64,000 bases of DNA from JACDAN01 sp963847235. GTDB taxonomy: Bacteria; Actinomycetota; Thermoleophilia; Gaiellales; Gaiellaceae. Below the pieces are notes generated by a model. That model saw nothing but the letters and a program-made list of their open reading frames with translations. It was not told the origin of the DNA and did no database searches. Both the position numbers and the translations under genes were made by a program. This document shows, piece by piece, positions 8,738 through 17,570 of the stretch (the stretch's first letter is position 1; the number at the start of each line of letters is the position of its first letter). Location of the stretch: assembly GCA_963847235.1 (NCBI GenBank), contig CAWJYU010000001.1:20736-84735 (forward strand), written 5' to 3'.

Positions 8738-9133
8738 TTACTCCCGCCAGAAGATCGTCATCACCCCGACGAACTCGTCGGCATGCGCGAAGAGCGGGAA
8801 GCCGGTGACCGAGATCTCTCGATCGACGCCGTCGGCGCTCGTGATCATGAACCGCTCGTGGACCGCGCGGCGCTCGTCGAGCGCGAACCGGGCCGGCCTC
8901 CGCTCGGGCGGCAACGGGTCGCCTTCCCGCGTCCGAGGCTTGAAGCTGGCCGTGAACTCGTCGATCGGCACCTCGCCGACTCCGGCGAACGGCCGGCCGA
9001 AGAGCGCCTCCGCCGCGTCGTTGAAGAAGACGAGCTTCCCATCGTCGTTCACGATCAGCGTCGCCGTCGCGAGGTTCGACGCGAACTCGCGGGCCAGGAT
9101 GAGAACCAGGTGCTTGGGTCGCCGCTGTTCCAG
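8738..9133 (-). CDS. Small single PAS-domain protein
   Basis: The PAS core is clear: 'DGKLVFFNDAAEALFGRPF' is the classic PAS N-terminal strand-helix, and the protein ends 'FVGVMTIFWRE'. The GTG at 9052 would start in the middle of the first strand. In-frame sequence upstream (KHLVLILAREFASNLATATLIV) looks like the helix that precedes the PAS core in this family. A TGA at 9139-9137 bounds the frame, and the only start candidate between is CTG at 9133. I therefore extend the gene to 9133, giving 131 residues. No output domain is attached. It sits between the MBL hydrolase and the winged-helix gene on the same strand. Confidence 0.65.
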   Translation of the reverse strand: MEQRRPKHLVLILAREFASNLATATLIVNDDGKLVFFNDAAEALFGRPFAGVGEVPIDEFTASFKPRTREGDPLPPERRPARFALDERRAVHERFMITSADGVDREISVTGFPLFAHADEFVGVMTIFWRE

Positions 9134-9187
9134 GGCTCAAGCGTACGCCGTCGAACCCGCTCCGGCGAAATCGTCGAGGCGGGTGGC

Positions 9188-10273
9188 CTAACCCACCGGG
9201 TTCTCGAAGCGCACGTCCCTCGTCTGCGCGTCGCCCGCGGCAAAGTCGACCATCCGCTGCGCCTCGGCCTCGATCTCCCCCCGGTCGCGCCTGGAGAGCC
9301 GCCCGAACGGCCTGATGCCCAGGATCGCTCCCGTCTTCCCCTCGCGCTCGATCCACCAGGTCGCGCGGAGCACGCCGTCGACCAGCAGGTTGCTCACGAA
9401 GCGGCCGGGCGCGAGCATCGCCGTCCACGGGAAGTCGGCCGGGATGATCCGCGTCCGGTCGGCGTGGCCGAGGAGGACGTTGTCGTACTCGCCGAGGAAG
9501 CGGGCCGGCGCCGGGACGTTCGGGTCGGGCCGTGGCGCCTCCGGCAGGTCGAAGAGCTCTCTCCCGCTTTCGTCGTGGAAGACGACCAGGCGGTCGCGGA
9601 GCCGCTCGAACACCTCCTTCAGCCGCGTCAGGCCCGACCAGTTCTGGATATCGGCGACCGACGCCGGCCCGAAGGCGCGGAGGTAGCGCAGCACGAAGTC
9701 CTCGAGCGACGGCTCCGGCTCGAGCTCCCGGCCCGTCCACGATTGGATCGTCGCGAGCTTCGCCTGACCGCGCTGTCCCCAGACCCCGCGGGGAGTGACC
9801 TGGACGAGCGGCAGGTGCGTACGCGCCGCGTTGCCGATCGCTTCGGCGTCCTCGCCGAACCCCCGCGCGACGAGGCGTCGACCGAGCTCCCGCCCGCCGA
9901 GCGGCTCTTCGGCCAGCAGCTCCCGCGCCGTCTCCACGAGCGCCTCGATGTCGGCCCCGCCCATCCGGCGACCGTAGTGACCGCCTCGGTGCTGCCGCTC
10001 CGCGACGACCTGCGTCAACGGCTTGAACGCGAGCGCGTCACGGACCGTCGCGAGGTGGATCGTCCCGCGCATCAGCCAGAGCCGGACGACCTCACGGTCG
10101 AGCAGCAGCCGCCCGAGCTCATTCGGGTCGAAGCCCTCGAGCCGGGACCAGAGCCCGATGTACGGCGGCATGATCTCCTGCGCCTGGAGCCCGACGAGGT
10201 GCTCGACCATGTCCGCCACCGGCATGTCGGCGCGGCGGAGCAGGTGCTGCCGCTCCAGCAGCGCGCGGTTCAA
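9188..10273 (-). CDS. Winged-helix DNA-binding domain protein (HTH_42 / YcaQ-like family)
   Basis: About 361 residues. Motifs of the family are visible: 'NRALLERQHLLRRA' at the N-terminus, 'HLVGLQAQEIMPPYIGLWSR', 'LWLMRGTIHLAT', 'RAFGPASVADIQNWSGL' and a C-terminal 'LLVDGVLRATWWIERE'. Relatives include the DNA glycosylases YcaQ and AlkX, which unhook alkylated or crosslinked bases; the shorter actinobacterial members are usually annotated only as winged-helix proteins. TTG 10273 is the first ordinary start. A CTG at 10303 would overlap the stop of the upstream permease and adds LSAQVLSRRE, which fits family N-termini, so the true start may be there. Confidence 0.75.
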   Translation of the reverse strand: MNRALLERQHLLRRADMPVADMVEHLVGLQAQEIMPPYIGLWSRLEGFDPNELGRLLLDREVVRLWLMRGTIHLATVRDALAFKPLTQVVAERQHRGGHYGRRMGGADIEALVETARELLAEEPLGGRELGRRLVARGFGEDAEAIGNAARTHLPLVQVTPRGVWGQRGQAKLATIQSWTGRELEPEPSLEDFVLRYLRAFGPASVADIQNWSGLTRLKEVFERLRDRLVVFHDESGRELFDLPEAPRPDPNVPAPARFLGEYDNVLLGHADRTRIIPADFPWTAMLAPGRFVSNLLVDGVLRATWWIEREGKTGAILGIRPFGRLSRRDRGEIEAEAQRMVDFAAGDAQTRDVRFENPVG

Positions 10274-10299
10274 CTCGCGGCGGCTGAGGACCTGGGCGC

Positions 10300-11097
10300 T
10301 CAGTCGACGAGCTTGCGCGTCATCCCGACGATCGCAATGCGCCACGTCAGGATTCCGAAGCCGACGAGGAAACCGAGGTGTGCGACGTCGACCCAGCCGG
10401 CCCAGCCGTAGAGCACGGCGTCGCGCAGGAGCTGGACGAGATGGTAGAGCGGGTTCAGCTGCGCAAGCGCCTGGAGCCAGTCCGGGAATCCGTCCAGCGG
10501 GAAGAACGACCCCGCGAGCAGGAAGAGCGGCGTCAGCACGGCGCTGACCACGTAGTTGAAGTTCTCGAACGACTTGGAGAAGCCGGCGATCGCGATCCCG
10601 AAGTTCGCCCAGCCGAAGCCGGCGATCCAAGCGATGAACGGCACGGTGAGCATGCCCCAGGCCGGATCGAGCCCGAAGAACATCGCCACGATCATCGGGA
10701 CGCACCCGTAGACGCCGGCGCGTGTCGCGATCCAGATCGCCTCCGCGCTGACGAGTTCCTCTGTGTCGACGGGCGCGGCGAGGATCGCGTCGTAGGTGCG
10801 CTGGAACTGGTACTTGACGAACGTCCCGAACATCCCCGGGAAGGCGCTCGAGAAGAGCACCGCGGTGGCCACCGTCCCGGTGCCGACGAAGTCGACATAG
10901 TCGACACCGTTGATCGTGCTGACGATCGAGCCGAAGCCGAACCCGAACGCAAGCAGGTAGATCGTCGGCTCGACCGTGGACGAGAACGTGCTCGACTTCC
11001 AGTACGAGGAGTAGTTGACGACCTCACGGACGAGGACGCCGGTCAGTGCCCTGCGCTCGAGGCGGCCGATCCGGGGAGCCTTGGCGGCCGCGGCCAC
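10300..11097 (-). CDS. ABC-2-type exporter permease
   Basis: 265 residues from a GTG that overlaps the stop of the ATPase gene (TAGTG). Six predicted spans and the ABC-2 family look are clear: 'FVGTGTVATAVLFSSAFPGMFGTFVKYQFQRTYDAILAAPV' resembles the conserved 'R.y..ll.tPl' region, and 'LAGSFFPLDGFPDWLQ.L.Q.NPLYH' is the conserved late loop. With the adjacent ATPase it forms a two-gene exporter similar to NodIJ or daunorubicin-type pumps. Substrate unknown. The ORF would stay open upstream to 11892, but that part is the antisense-frame shadow of the ATPase gene. Confidence 0.85.
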   Translation of the reverse strand: MAAAAKAPRIGRLERRALTGVLVREVVNYSSYWKSSTFSSTVEPTIYLLAFGFGFGSIVSTINGVDYVDFVGTGTVATAVLFSSAFPGMFGTFVKYQFQRTYDAILAAPVDTEELVSAEAIWIATRAGVYGCVPMIVAMFFGLDPAWGMLTVPFIAWIAGFGWANFGIAIAGFSKSFENFNYVVSAVLTPLFLLAGSFFPLDGFPDWLQALAQLNPLYHLVQLLRDAVLYGWAGWVDVAHLGFLVGFGILTWRIAIVGMTRKLVD

Positions 11098-11990
11098 TAC
11101 GCGATCTCCTCTCCGGTCAGGAGGACGAAGACGTCCTCGAGGTTCGCCGCGCGGCGCACGCCGTCGAATCCTCGGAAGCCGTCGACGTCGAGGACCGAGA
11201 CGCTGGTACCGGTGCGGCGAGTCCTGAGACCGGCGGACCCGGCCTCGGCTTCGACCTCCGCGAGCCGCGCCGGCGGGCCGTAGACCTCCAGCACGTCGCG
11301 TCCGGCGTGCTCGAGCACGAGCTCGGACGGCGTGCCCGAGGCGACCGCGGTGCCGTGGGACATGATCATCACGGTGTCGGCGAGCCGCTGCGCCTCCTCG
11401 ATGTAGTGGGTCGACATGAGGATCGTCGTGCCGTCGGAGCGCAGGAGATCGATCAGCGCCCAGAGCTCCTGGCGAACCTGCGGGTCGAGCCCGACCGTCG
11501 GCTCGTCCATCAGAACGAGCCGCGGCCGGTGGATGAGCGACCGGGCGATGAGCAGCCGCCGGCGCATGCCGCCGGAGAGCTTGTCGACGCGGTCGCCGCG
11601 CCGCTCGACGAGCTTCGCCATCACGAGGGCGCGTTCGATCGCCTCCTTCCGGTCGCAGCGGTCGATCCGGTACAGGTGCGAGAAGACGAGCAGGTTCTGC
11701 TCGACCGTCAGGGTCGTGTCCAGGTTGTCCAGCTGCGGCGACACGCCCAGCTGCGCACGCGCCTGCTTCGACTCCTCCGGGAGCTTGAACCCAAGCACCT
11801 CGATCTCGCCCTCGTCCGCAATCGACTGGGCCGTGAGGAGCCGCATCGTCGTCGACTTCCCGGCGCCGTTCGGACCAAGGAGCCCGACGCATGTTCCCAT
11901 CGGCACATCCAGGTCGAGGCCGTCGACGGCCGTGATCTGGCCGTAGCGCTTGACGGCGCCGCGGAGGCGGATGGCGAGGTCCGGCGGCAT
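11097..11990 (-). CDS. ABC transporter ATPase
   Basis: 297 residues from ATG. Walker A GPNGAGKST, the ABC signature LSGGMRRRL and Walker B LVLMDEPTVGLDP are all intact, followed by the D- and H-loop (STHYIEEAQRLAD). About 80 residues at the C-terminus after the ATPase core (from about 215) form the small accessory domain common in NodI/DrrA-type exporters. It is the first gene of a two-gene unit with the overlapping permease, so the pair is an ABC-2 exporter. Confidence 0.9.
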   Translation of the reverse strand: MPPDLAIRLRGAVKRYGQITAVDGLDLDVPMGTCVGLLGPNGAGKSTTMRLLTAQSIADEGEIEVLGFKLPEESKQARAQLGVSPQLDNLDTTLTVEQNLLVFSHLYRIDRCDRKEAIERALVMAKLVERRGDRVDKLSGGMRRRLLIARSLIHRPRLVLMDEPTVGLDPQVRQELWALIDLLRSDGTTILMSTHYIEEAQRLADTVMIMSHGTAVASGTPSELVLEHAGRDVLEVYGPPARLAEVEAEAGSAGLRTRRTGTSVSVLDVDGFRGFDGVRRAANLEDVFVLLTGEEIA

Positions 11991-12040
11991 GGCCTCAGGA
12001 TGCCAATTTCCCGTCAGGCCGCCGAGCTAGGGTCTCGGCG

Positions 12041-12349
12041 ATGACGGCTCGTCTTGCGCTCGTCGTGCTCTGCTCGCGCTCAGCTCTCGCCGGGGGCGCC
12101 TCCGCCCGACCGGGAGTCGTGCGCGACTGCAACCACTTCATCCGCTACCCGAACACGAAGGTGTCGTCCGTGCGGAACATGACGTGCGTCGCCGCGGTGC
12201 GCGAGATGCGGCGCTATCGCGGGAACATCCACCGACGGTTCCGGACTCCCGGCGGGTTCGTCTGCGGTCGAGTGTCCGGCGGGCCGCTCGGCGGTCAGTG
12301 GCGCTGCGTCAAGGGCTCGCGGGCTTTTCGCTTCGAGTTCGGCGACTAG
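12041..12349 (+). CDS. Small secreted cysteine-containing protein, unknown
   Basis: 102 residues. The N-terminus (about 1-22) looks like a signal peptide with AGGASA as a possible cleavage region. The mature part has four cysteines (DCNHF, MTCVAAV, FVCGRV, WRCVKG), which could form two disulfides, and many Arg residues. The arrangement 'RNMTC..A....R' is one I associate with small secreted actinobacterial proteins of unknown function. Its 3' end overlaps the 3' end of the broken YdeI-like gene on the other strand. Confidence 0.6.
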   Translation: MTARLALVVLCSRSALAGGASARPGVVRDCNHFIRYPNTKVSSVRNMTCVAAVREMRRYRGNIHRRFRTPGGFVCGRVSGGPLGGQWRCVKGSRAFRFEFGD

Positions 12350-12931
12350 CCGGCATCGGGTACGGCGTCTCGCCCCGGCTCAGCATCGCGACGAACTTCT
12401 CGATCCGTCGGGCGCGCGTCTCGGGTCGCTTCGCGTCATTGACGCCGGTAGAGGATCGCGTACCGGTTCTGGCCGTCGAGCTGCTCGAAGAGCCGCTTTC
12501 GCCCTCGGATTCGCCTCGAGCGCCGCGAGGAGCTCCGGCGTCGGCTGGATCTTGCTCGGGCTGTCGTAGGCGGCGTCCCACCGCCCGTCTGCCTTGGCCC
12601 GCTCGATCTCCGCGAGCCCGGCCGGCCGCATCCTGCCCTGCTCGATCAGCGCCGTGGCCTTGGCCCGGTTGATCTTCGACCACTTGCTCCGCGCCCGCCT
12701 CGGCGTGAACCGCTGGAGGTGGTAGTCGTCGTCGAGCCCTCTGGTCTGGCCGTCGATCCACCCGTAGCAGAGCGCAACCTCGACCGCCTCCAGGTAGGAG
12801 ACCGTCCGCTTGCGGGAGGCTTTCTTGGCGAACTTGAGCCAGATGCCCTGCGCCTTGGCGTGGTTTCGCTCCAGCCATCGCTCCCAGGTCTCCTGGCTCG
12901 CGAAGACCTTGACGGGCAGGTCGTCGGCCAT
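12309..12931 (-). pseudogene. YdeI/OmpD-associated-like protein, two frameshifts near the 3' end
   Basis: The first about 155 residues from ATG 12931 are a normal YdeI-type protein: VFASQETWERWLERNH, AVEVALCYGWIDGQT, FTPRRARSKWSKINR. An extra base near 12493 then moves the conserved 'LFEQLDGQNRYAILYR' into the next frame. A second extra base near 12446 moves 'DAKRPETRARRIEKFVAM' into the third frame, which ends at 12309. All three pieces match what the family should have, so the original protein was about 205 residues. Two indels within 50 bases may be assembly errors or recent decay. The start overlaps the response-regulator stop (TGATG), so it is the last gene of the MMPL/two-component operon. 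Confidence 0.75.
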
Positions 12932-13587
12932 CAGCTCGACTCCTCCCGAAGATAGGTCAGCACCGCGAGCACCCGCCGGTGGTCGGTGTCGGACGGCGGC
13001 AGCTGGAGCTTCGTGAGGATGTGCGCGACGTGCTTCTCGACGGCGCCGACGGTCAGCGTCAGCGCCTCGGCGATGCCCGCGTTGGAGCGGCCCTCGGCCA
13101 TCAGCCCGAGCACTTCGAGCTCGCGCGGTGTCAGGCGCTCGAGCGGGCTGTCCGCGCGCCGGCGGCGGGTGAAGAGCTGCGCGACGACCTCCGGATCGAG
13201 CGCGGTGCCGCCCTCGGCGACGCGGCGGACGGCATCGACGAAATCGTCCACGTCCATCACGCGATCCTTCAGCAGATAGCCGACGCCGCCCCGTCCGTCG
13301 GCGAGAAGCTCGGTGGCGTACTCCTCCTCGACGTACTGCGAGACGACCAGGATCGCCGTCTCCGGAGCACGCCCGCGCAGCTCCAGCGCGGCGCGGACCC
13401 CTTCGTCGCGGAAGCTGGGCGGCAGGCGGATGTCGACGATCGCGATGTCCGGCCGCTCGCGCAGAACCGAGTGGACGAGCCCGTCTCCGTCACTGACCGC
13501 GTCCACCACGTCGAATCCGTTGTCTCGGAGAAGCCGCGTGAGGCCGTCGCGCAGGAGCGCCAGGTCCTCGGCGATCACGACCCGCAC
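12931..13587 (-). CDS. NarL/LuxR-type response regulator
   Basis: 218 residues from a GTG. The receiver domain (1-120) has the acidic pair at residues 7-8 (AED), the phospho-acceptor Asp52 (IVDIRLP) and a late Lys (LLKDRV). A LuxR-type helix-turn-helix follows (LTPRELEVLGLMAEGRSNAGIAEAL). It overlaps the kinase gene by 13 bases, so kinase and regulator are certainly a pair. It presumably controls the MMPL pump and itself. Confidence 0.92.
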   Translation of the reverse strand: MRVVIAEDLALLRDGLTRLLRDNGFDVVDAVSDGDGLVHSVLRERPDIAIVDIRLPPSFRDEGVRAALELRGRAPETAILVVSQYVEEEYATELLADGRGGVGYLLKDRVMDVDDFVDAVRRVAEGGTALDPEVVAQLFTRRRRADSPLERLTPRELEVLGLMAEGRSNAGIAEALTLTVGAVEKHVAHILTKLQLPPSDTDHRRVLAVLTYLREESS

Positions 13588-14600
13588 GGCAGCTCCGTCC
13601 TGACCGTCGTCGGTCCTCCCGAGGGACTCGTCACCTTCAGCGTGCCGTCGAGCGCCTCGACCCGCTGCCGCAGCCCGGTCAGCCCGTTCCCGGACATCAC
13701 CGCGCCACCGCGGCCGTCGTCCTCGACCTCGGCGACGAGCTTGCCGCCCTCGGCACGGATGCGGACGTCAATCCGCGACGCGTCCGCGTGCTTCGTGGCG
13801 TTCGCGAGCGCCTCGGCGACCACAAAGTAGGCAGCGGTCTCGACCGCGGCAGGCGGTCGCCGGGGAACATCGACCGACACGGACGAAGGCAGCGGGCTGC
13901 GCGCGGTCAGCGCCGCGACGGCCGGGCCGAGCCCGCGGTCGGTGAGGATCGGCGGGTGGATGCCGCGGGCGAGAACCCGCAGCTCCTCCAGCGCCTCGGT
14001 CGTGCCCTGGCGCGCCTCCGCAAGGAGCTGCTGAACGGCCTCCGGATCGGTCTGCAGCTTCTGCTCGGCCATTCCGAGGCTCATGCCCAGCGCGACGAGC
14101 CGCGCCTGCGCGCCGTCGTGGAGGTCCCGCTCGATCCGGCGCAGCTCGGCCTCCTGCGCGTCGACGGCGCCGGCCCGGCTCGCCTCCAGCACTTCGACCC
14201 GCTGCTGCCGCCGCGCGTAGAGCACGGCCGCGTGGACGAGGGCGAGCACGGCGAGTGCGAGCACCGGCCACGCCGGCCAGAAGTACCCGCCGGTGGTGAT
14301 CGCCCAGATCGCGACGAGGAAGCCCGACAGGATCGCGGACACGCCGATCTGGATCGCGAGGGCGTAGCTCCCCATCGCGAGTCGCCGCGGAGCCGGATGC
14401 TCGAGGACGAGGAAGACCCACCCTGGGATCGCGACGACGAGCGAGAGCGCCAGCATCGGCCAGATCGGCCAGAAGTAGTCCTCGCCGGTCAGGAACCAGA
14501 TGACGACGAGTGCCGAGACGATCACCGTCGAGACCAGGGCGTCGATCGTCAGCGCCCGCCGCCGGAGCGCGCGCCGTTCGGCGGGCGAACGGATGATCAC
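13575..14600 (-). CDS. NarL-type sensor histidine kinase with two YFWP membrane repeats
   Basis: 341 residues from GTG 14600, which overlaps the stop of the upstream sensor gene (GTGA). The N-terminal half holds two copies of a two-span module, each ending in a YFWPxWPxLAL motif (about 42-52 and 106-116). These resemble the 2TM domain found in front of kinases. The HisKA_3 site is RRIERDLHDGAQARL with His161; the HATPase domain follows, with EALANATKHADA as N-box and DDGRGG as a G-box. It phosphorylates the response regulator downstream. The signal is not known, but the membrane repeats and adjacent sensor gene suggest cell-envelope sensing. Confidence 0.9.
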   Translation of the reverse strand: MIIRSPAERRALRRRALTIDALVSTVIVSALVVIWFLTGEDYFWPIWPMLALSLVVAIPGWVFLVLEHPAPRRLAMGSYALAIQIGVSAILSGFLVAIWAITTGGYFWPAWPVLALAVLALVHAAVLYARRQQRVEVLEASRAGAVDAQEAELRRIERDLHDGAQARLVALGMSLGMAEQKLQTDPEAVQQLLAEARQGTTEALEELRVLARGIHPPILTDRGLGPAVAALTARSPLPSSVSVDVPRRPPAAVETAAYFVVAEALANATKHADASRIDVRIRAEGGKLVAEVEDDGRGGAVMSGNGLTGLRQRVEALDGTLKVTSPSGGPTTVRTELPCGS

Positions 14601-15187
14601 CTGGCCGTCACCGCCAGCAGCCGCGAGGCCAGCCAGCTGTTCAGCCGCGCCCACGGCCCGAGCAGATGGGCGATCCCGACGAGCAGGGCGAGACCGACCG
14701 CAGCGACGGGCATCGTCTCGACGAACGAGTCGATCTCGAGGAAGCCGAAGACGTCGGCGCTGTCCACCCACGAGTACCAGACCGGCAGGCTGACGAGCTC
14801 CGCCGCCCAGCTGAGCGGAGCGAGCACGAGCAGCGCCAGCGGCCAGGCGAGGAGCAGGTGCCCCTGCTGCTTCCAGAACGCCCCGTCCTTGAGGACGTTG
14901 AAGCCGCGGTTCCAGAAGCCGATGCCCGGCGTCGAGATCCGCGGACGGACGTCGACGCCGAGCAGGTTGCGGGCCAGGCTCGCCTCGGCCGCCGCGAGCA
15001 ATCCGACGCCGATCCGCAGTCCGATCAGGAGCGGGACGACGAGCGGGGTGATCGCCAGGACGAGGGTGACCGTCCACCCTGCGATCAGCAGGGCGAAGGC
15101 GGCCACTCCCAGTCCCAGCTGCCCGAGCGAGAACAGCGCCCGCCGGTAGGTCTCCGGCTGGACGATCGGACGGAGGAGCCGGTTCAT
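14597..15187 (-). CDS. Stand-alone membrane 'putative sensor' domain protein
   Basis: 196 residues from ATG 15187, overlapping the MMPL stop by ATGA. It matches the four-span 'putative sensor' domain that usually forms the N-terminus of actinobacterial NarL-type kinases: a first pair of spans, a loop with the RxLLGV-type segment (LARNLLGVDVRPR), 'FWKQQGHLLLAWPLALLVL', then a last pair of spans. Here it is a separate gene directly in front of the kinase, so the usual fused sensor appears split into two proteins. Confidence 0.75.
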   Translation of the reverse strand: MNRLLRPIVQPETYRRALFSLGQLGLGVAAFALLIAGWTVTLVLAITPLVVPLLIGLRIGVGLLAAAEASLARNLLGVDVRPRISTPGIGFWNRGFNVLKDGAFWKQQGHLLLAWPLALLVLAPLSWAAELVSLPVWYSWVDSADVFGFLEIDSFVETMPVAAVGLALLVGIAHLLGPWARLNSWLASRLLAVTAR

Positions 15188-17379
15188 CGACCTGCTCCCG
15201 CTGTCCGTGCCCGCGCCGGGCCTTCCAGCTTGATCTTCGGCAGCCACGCGAGCCACCGCGGCAGGTACCAGTTCCATTCGCCCAGGAGCTTCATGGTCGC
15301 AGGTAGCAACACGGCCCGGACGATGGTTGCGTCGATCAGGACCGCCGTGGCCAGGCCGACGCCGAACTGCTTCATCATGATCAGCGACATCGTCCCGAAG
15401 ATGCTGAAGACGAAGACCATGACGACCGCGGCGCTGGTGACCACGCCTGCCGTGGACTTGATGCCGTAGGCGATCGCGTCCTCCGTCTTCATCCCTCCGT
15501 CGTGCGCCTCCCGGATCCGGCTGAGGATGAACACGTGGTAGTCCATCGAGAGCCCGAAGAGGATCACGAACAGGAACACGGGGAGCCACGCCATCACGCC
15601 GCCCGTGTACTCGAAGCCGAGCAGGTCCTTCGCGAATCCGTGCTGGAAGACCAGCACGAGCACGCCGAACGCTGCTGCGACCGAGAGCAGGTTGAGGACG
15701 ATCGCCTTCGCCGCGATCACGATCGACCTGAACGAGACGAGCAAGAGGACGAACGCCAGGATGAGGACGAACGCGAACACGATCGGCGCCGAGGCCTTCA
15801 TCGAGTCCCCGAAGTCCTTCGAGATCGCGGTGTCGCCCGTCACGCCCGCCTGGACGCCCTGGACGGAGCCGACCGTCTCGGGAACGATCTGACGGAGCGT
15901 CGAGATCGCCTCGTAGGAGGTCTCGTCGCTTCCGCTGCCCGCGAGGGGCAGGTCGATGCGTGCGACCGTGCGTTCCGGATTCACGTCGACGGTCACCGGC
16001 TCGTGGGCCGCGCCGCTCGCGACCGCCTGCTCACGGAGCTCGTCGATCCCGTCGCTCACGCGCGGATCGTCGACCGACGGCGCCTTGACGACGACCAGCG
16101 CCGGCTGCTGCTCGCCGGGGAACGAGTCCTGGAGCCGGTTGTAGGTCTGGACGACCTGCAGGTCCTGCGGGAACGCCTCGGCTCCCGGCACGACCGTCTT
16201 CATCCCGAGCGCGGGCAATGCCAGCGCAACCAGGATCCCGGCCGACACGACCGCCGAGAGGAGCGGACGCCTCAGCACGCGGTCGAGCATCCAGCCCCAC
16301 GCGCGGCCGCCGCCCGGCCGTTGCAGCCGGTAGAGGAGCGGGACGCGCGCCTTGTTCACCTTGTCGCCGAGCCTGGACAGGAGTGCCGGCAGCACCGTCA
16401 GCGACCCGAGCACTGCGATCGCCACGACCATGATGGTCGCCATCGCGAACGAGCTGAAGATCTCGTCTCCGGTGAAGAACATGCCGGCCATCGCCGCCAT
16501 CACGGTCAGGCCGGAGACGAGCACCGCCCGTCCGGATGTGGCCGCCGCAGCCTCGAGCGCTGCGGTCTCGCTGCGCCCGGCCGCTCGCTCCTCACGCTCT
16601 CGCTTGAGATAGAAGAGCGCGTAGTCCACGCCGACTGCGAGGCCGATCAGGAGCACGACCGCGCTGGTGTTCTGGCCGTCCACCGGCCAGATCTGGCTCG
16701 GGATTGCGAGCAGGCCCGTCGTTGCGATCACGGCGGTGAGGGCCAGGAGCAGCGGGATGCCGGCCGCGACGAGTGCTCCGAAGGCCACGATCAGGATCGC
16801 GATCGTGACGGGAAGGGACAGGAGCCCCGCCTGCTCGAGGTCGTCGCCGACCGCTCCGTCGATCTCCTTCTCGGCGGTTCCCGCTCCGAAGTTGCCGACG
16901 TAGAGCTCGGGATGCGCCGCCTTCACCTCGTCGACTGCCGCGACGACGGGATCGACTCGGTCCGCGGCGGTCGACGGATCACCGCGGATGTCGAACGTGA
17001 CGATCGCCGAGTTGCCGTCAGGCGAGACCTGGTCGCCGTTCGCCGGGTCGAGCGGGCTTTCGAGGTTGGTGACGACCGGGACGGCCGAGACCGCACCGAC
17101 GACGTCCTCCACGGCCGAGCGGAACTGCGGGCTCGTGGCGTCGAGCGTGTCGCTCTGGACGAGAACCGTCTCGCCGGCCGGGGTCTTGAAGTCCTCGTCG
17201 AGGATCTTCGCCATGCGCCCGGACTCGCCGGGCAGGCCGTCCGTGTCGCCAAGCGTCTTCGTGCCGACGGCACCGCCGATCACGACTGCGGCGATCACGA
17301 ACGCGAGCCACCCGAAGGTGGCGGTCTTCCAGTGCGCGGCGCTCCAACGGCCCGCGCGGGCTGCGAGATTGAGCCTCAT
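15184..17379 (-). CDS. MMPL/RND-family transporter (second of three)
   Basis: 731 residues. ATG 17379 is chosen because AGGAGCG precedes it by 5 bases and the family N-terminus (a basic stretch then 'WKTATFGWLAFVIAAVVIGG') begins there; upstream in-frame starts have no such site. Doubled MMPL architecture: first loop about 45-195, spans 195-370, second loop, spans 540-720. Signatures GLAVGVDYALF and GLSMDYHVF are intact. It is the first gene of a five-gene operon with sensor, kinase, regulator and the YdeI-like gene, all overlapping. That suggests an envelope-stress or lipid-export module regulated by its own two-component system. Confidence 0.92.
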   Translation of the reverse strand: MRLNLAARAGRWSAAHWKTATFGWLAFVIAAVVIGGAVGTKTLGDTDGLPGESGRMAKILDEDFKTPAGETVLVQSDTLDATSPQFRSAVEDVVGAVSAVPVVTNLESPLDPANGDQVSPDGNSAIVTFDIRGDPSTAADRVDPVVAAVDEVKAAHPELYVGNFGAGTAEKEIDGAVGDDLEQAGLLSLPVTIAILIVAFGALVAAGIPLLLALTAVIATTGLLAIPSQIWPVDGQNTSAVVLLIGLAVGVDYALFYLKREREERAAGRSETAALEAAAATSGRAVLVSGLTVMAAMAGMFFTGDEIFSSFAMATIMVVAIAVLGSLTVLPALLSRLGDKVNKARVPLLYRLQRPGGGRAWGWMLDRVLRRPLLSAVVSAGILVALALPALGMKTVVPGAEAFPQDLQVVQTYNRLQDSFPGEQQPALVVVKAPSVDDPRVSDGIDELREQAVASGAAHEPVTVDVNPERTVARIDLPLAGSGSDETSYEAISTLRQIVPETVGSVQGVQAGVTGDTAISKDFGDSMKASAPIVFAFVLILAFVLLLVSFRSIVIAAKAIVLNLLSVAAAFGVLVLVFQHGFAKDLLGFEYTGGVMAWLPVFLFVILFGLSMDYHVFILSRIREAHDGGMKTEDAIAYGIKSTAGVVTSAAVVMVFVFSIFGTMSLIMMKQFGVGLATAVLIDATIVRAVLLPATMKLLGEWNWYLPRWLAWLPKIKLEGPARARTAGAGR

Positions 17380-17570
17380 GGTTCGCTCCTTCTGCTTGCG
17401 TTGCACCATGAGTCGAGGGTGCTTGCCGCGAGGGGTGCCGGACAATGGCGGCGACCGGCGTCTGATAGGGGTGCTAGCGGGAGGGCGTCAGGACGGGTTG
17501 GCCGCACCGCGGTCCGGACTGGATCAGGTGGGCCGATGAGTTTTCCGCCGACCCGCCGTCATATTCGAAG

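Noticed and set aside
7391..10411. A 1006-residue open frame on the plus strand
   Set aside because: Only the first about 165 codons match a family (NlpC/P60). The rest is antisense to the MBL, PAS and winged-helix genes and has Arg/Pro/Glu-rich shadow composition.
12041..12349. Possible toxin-antitoxin pairing of the small Cys protein with the neighbouring YdeI gene
   Set aside because: They are convergent, the small protein has a signal peptide and the YdeI-like gene is part of another operon.
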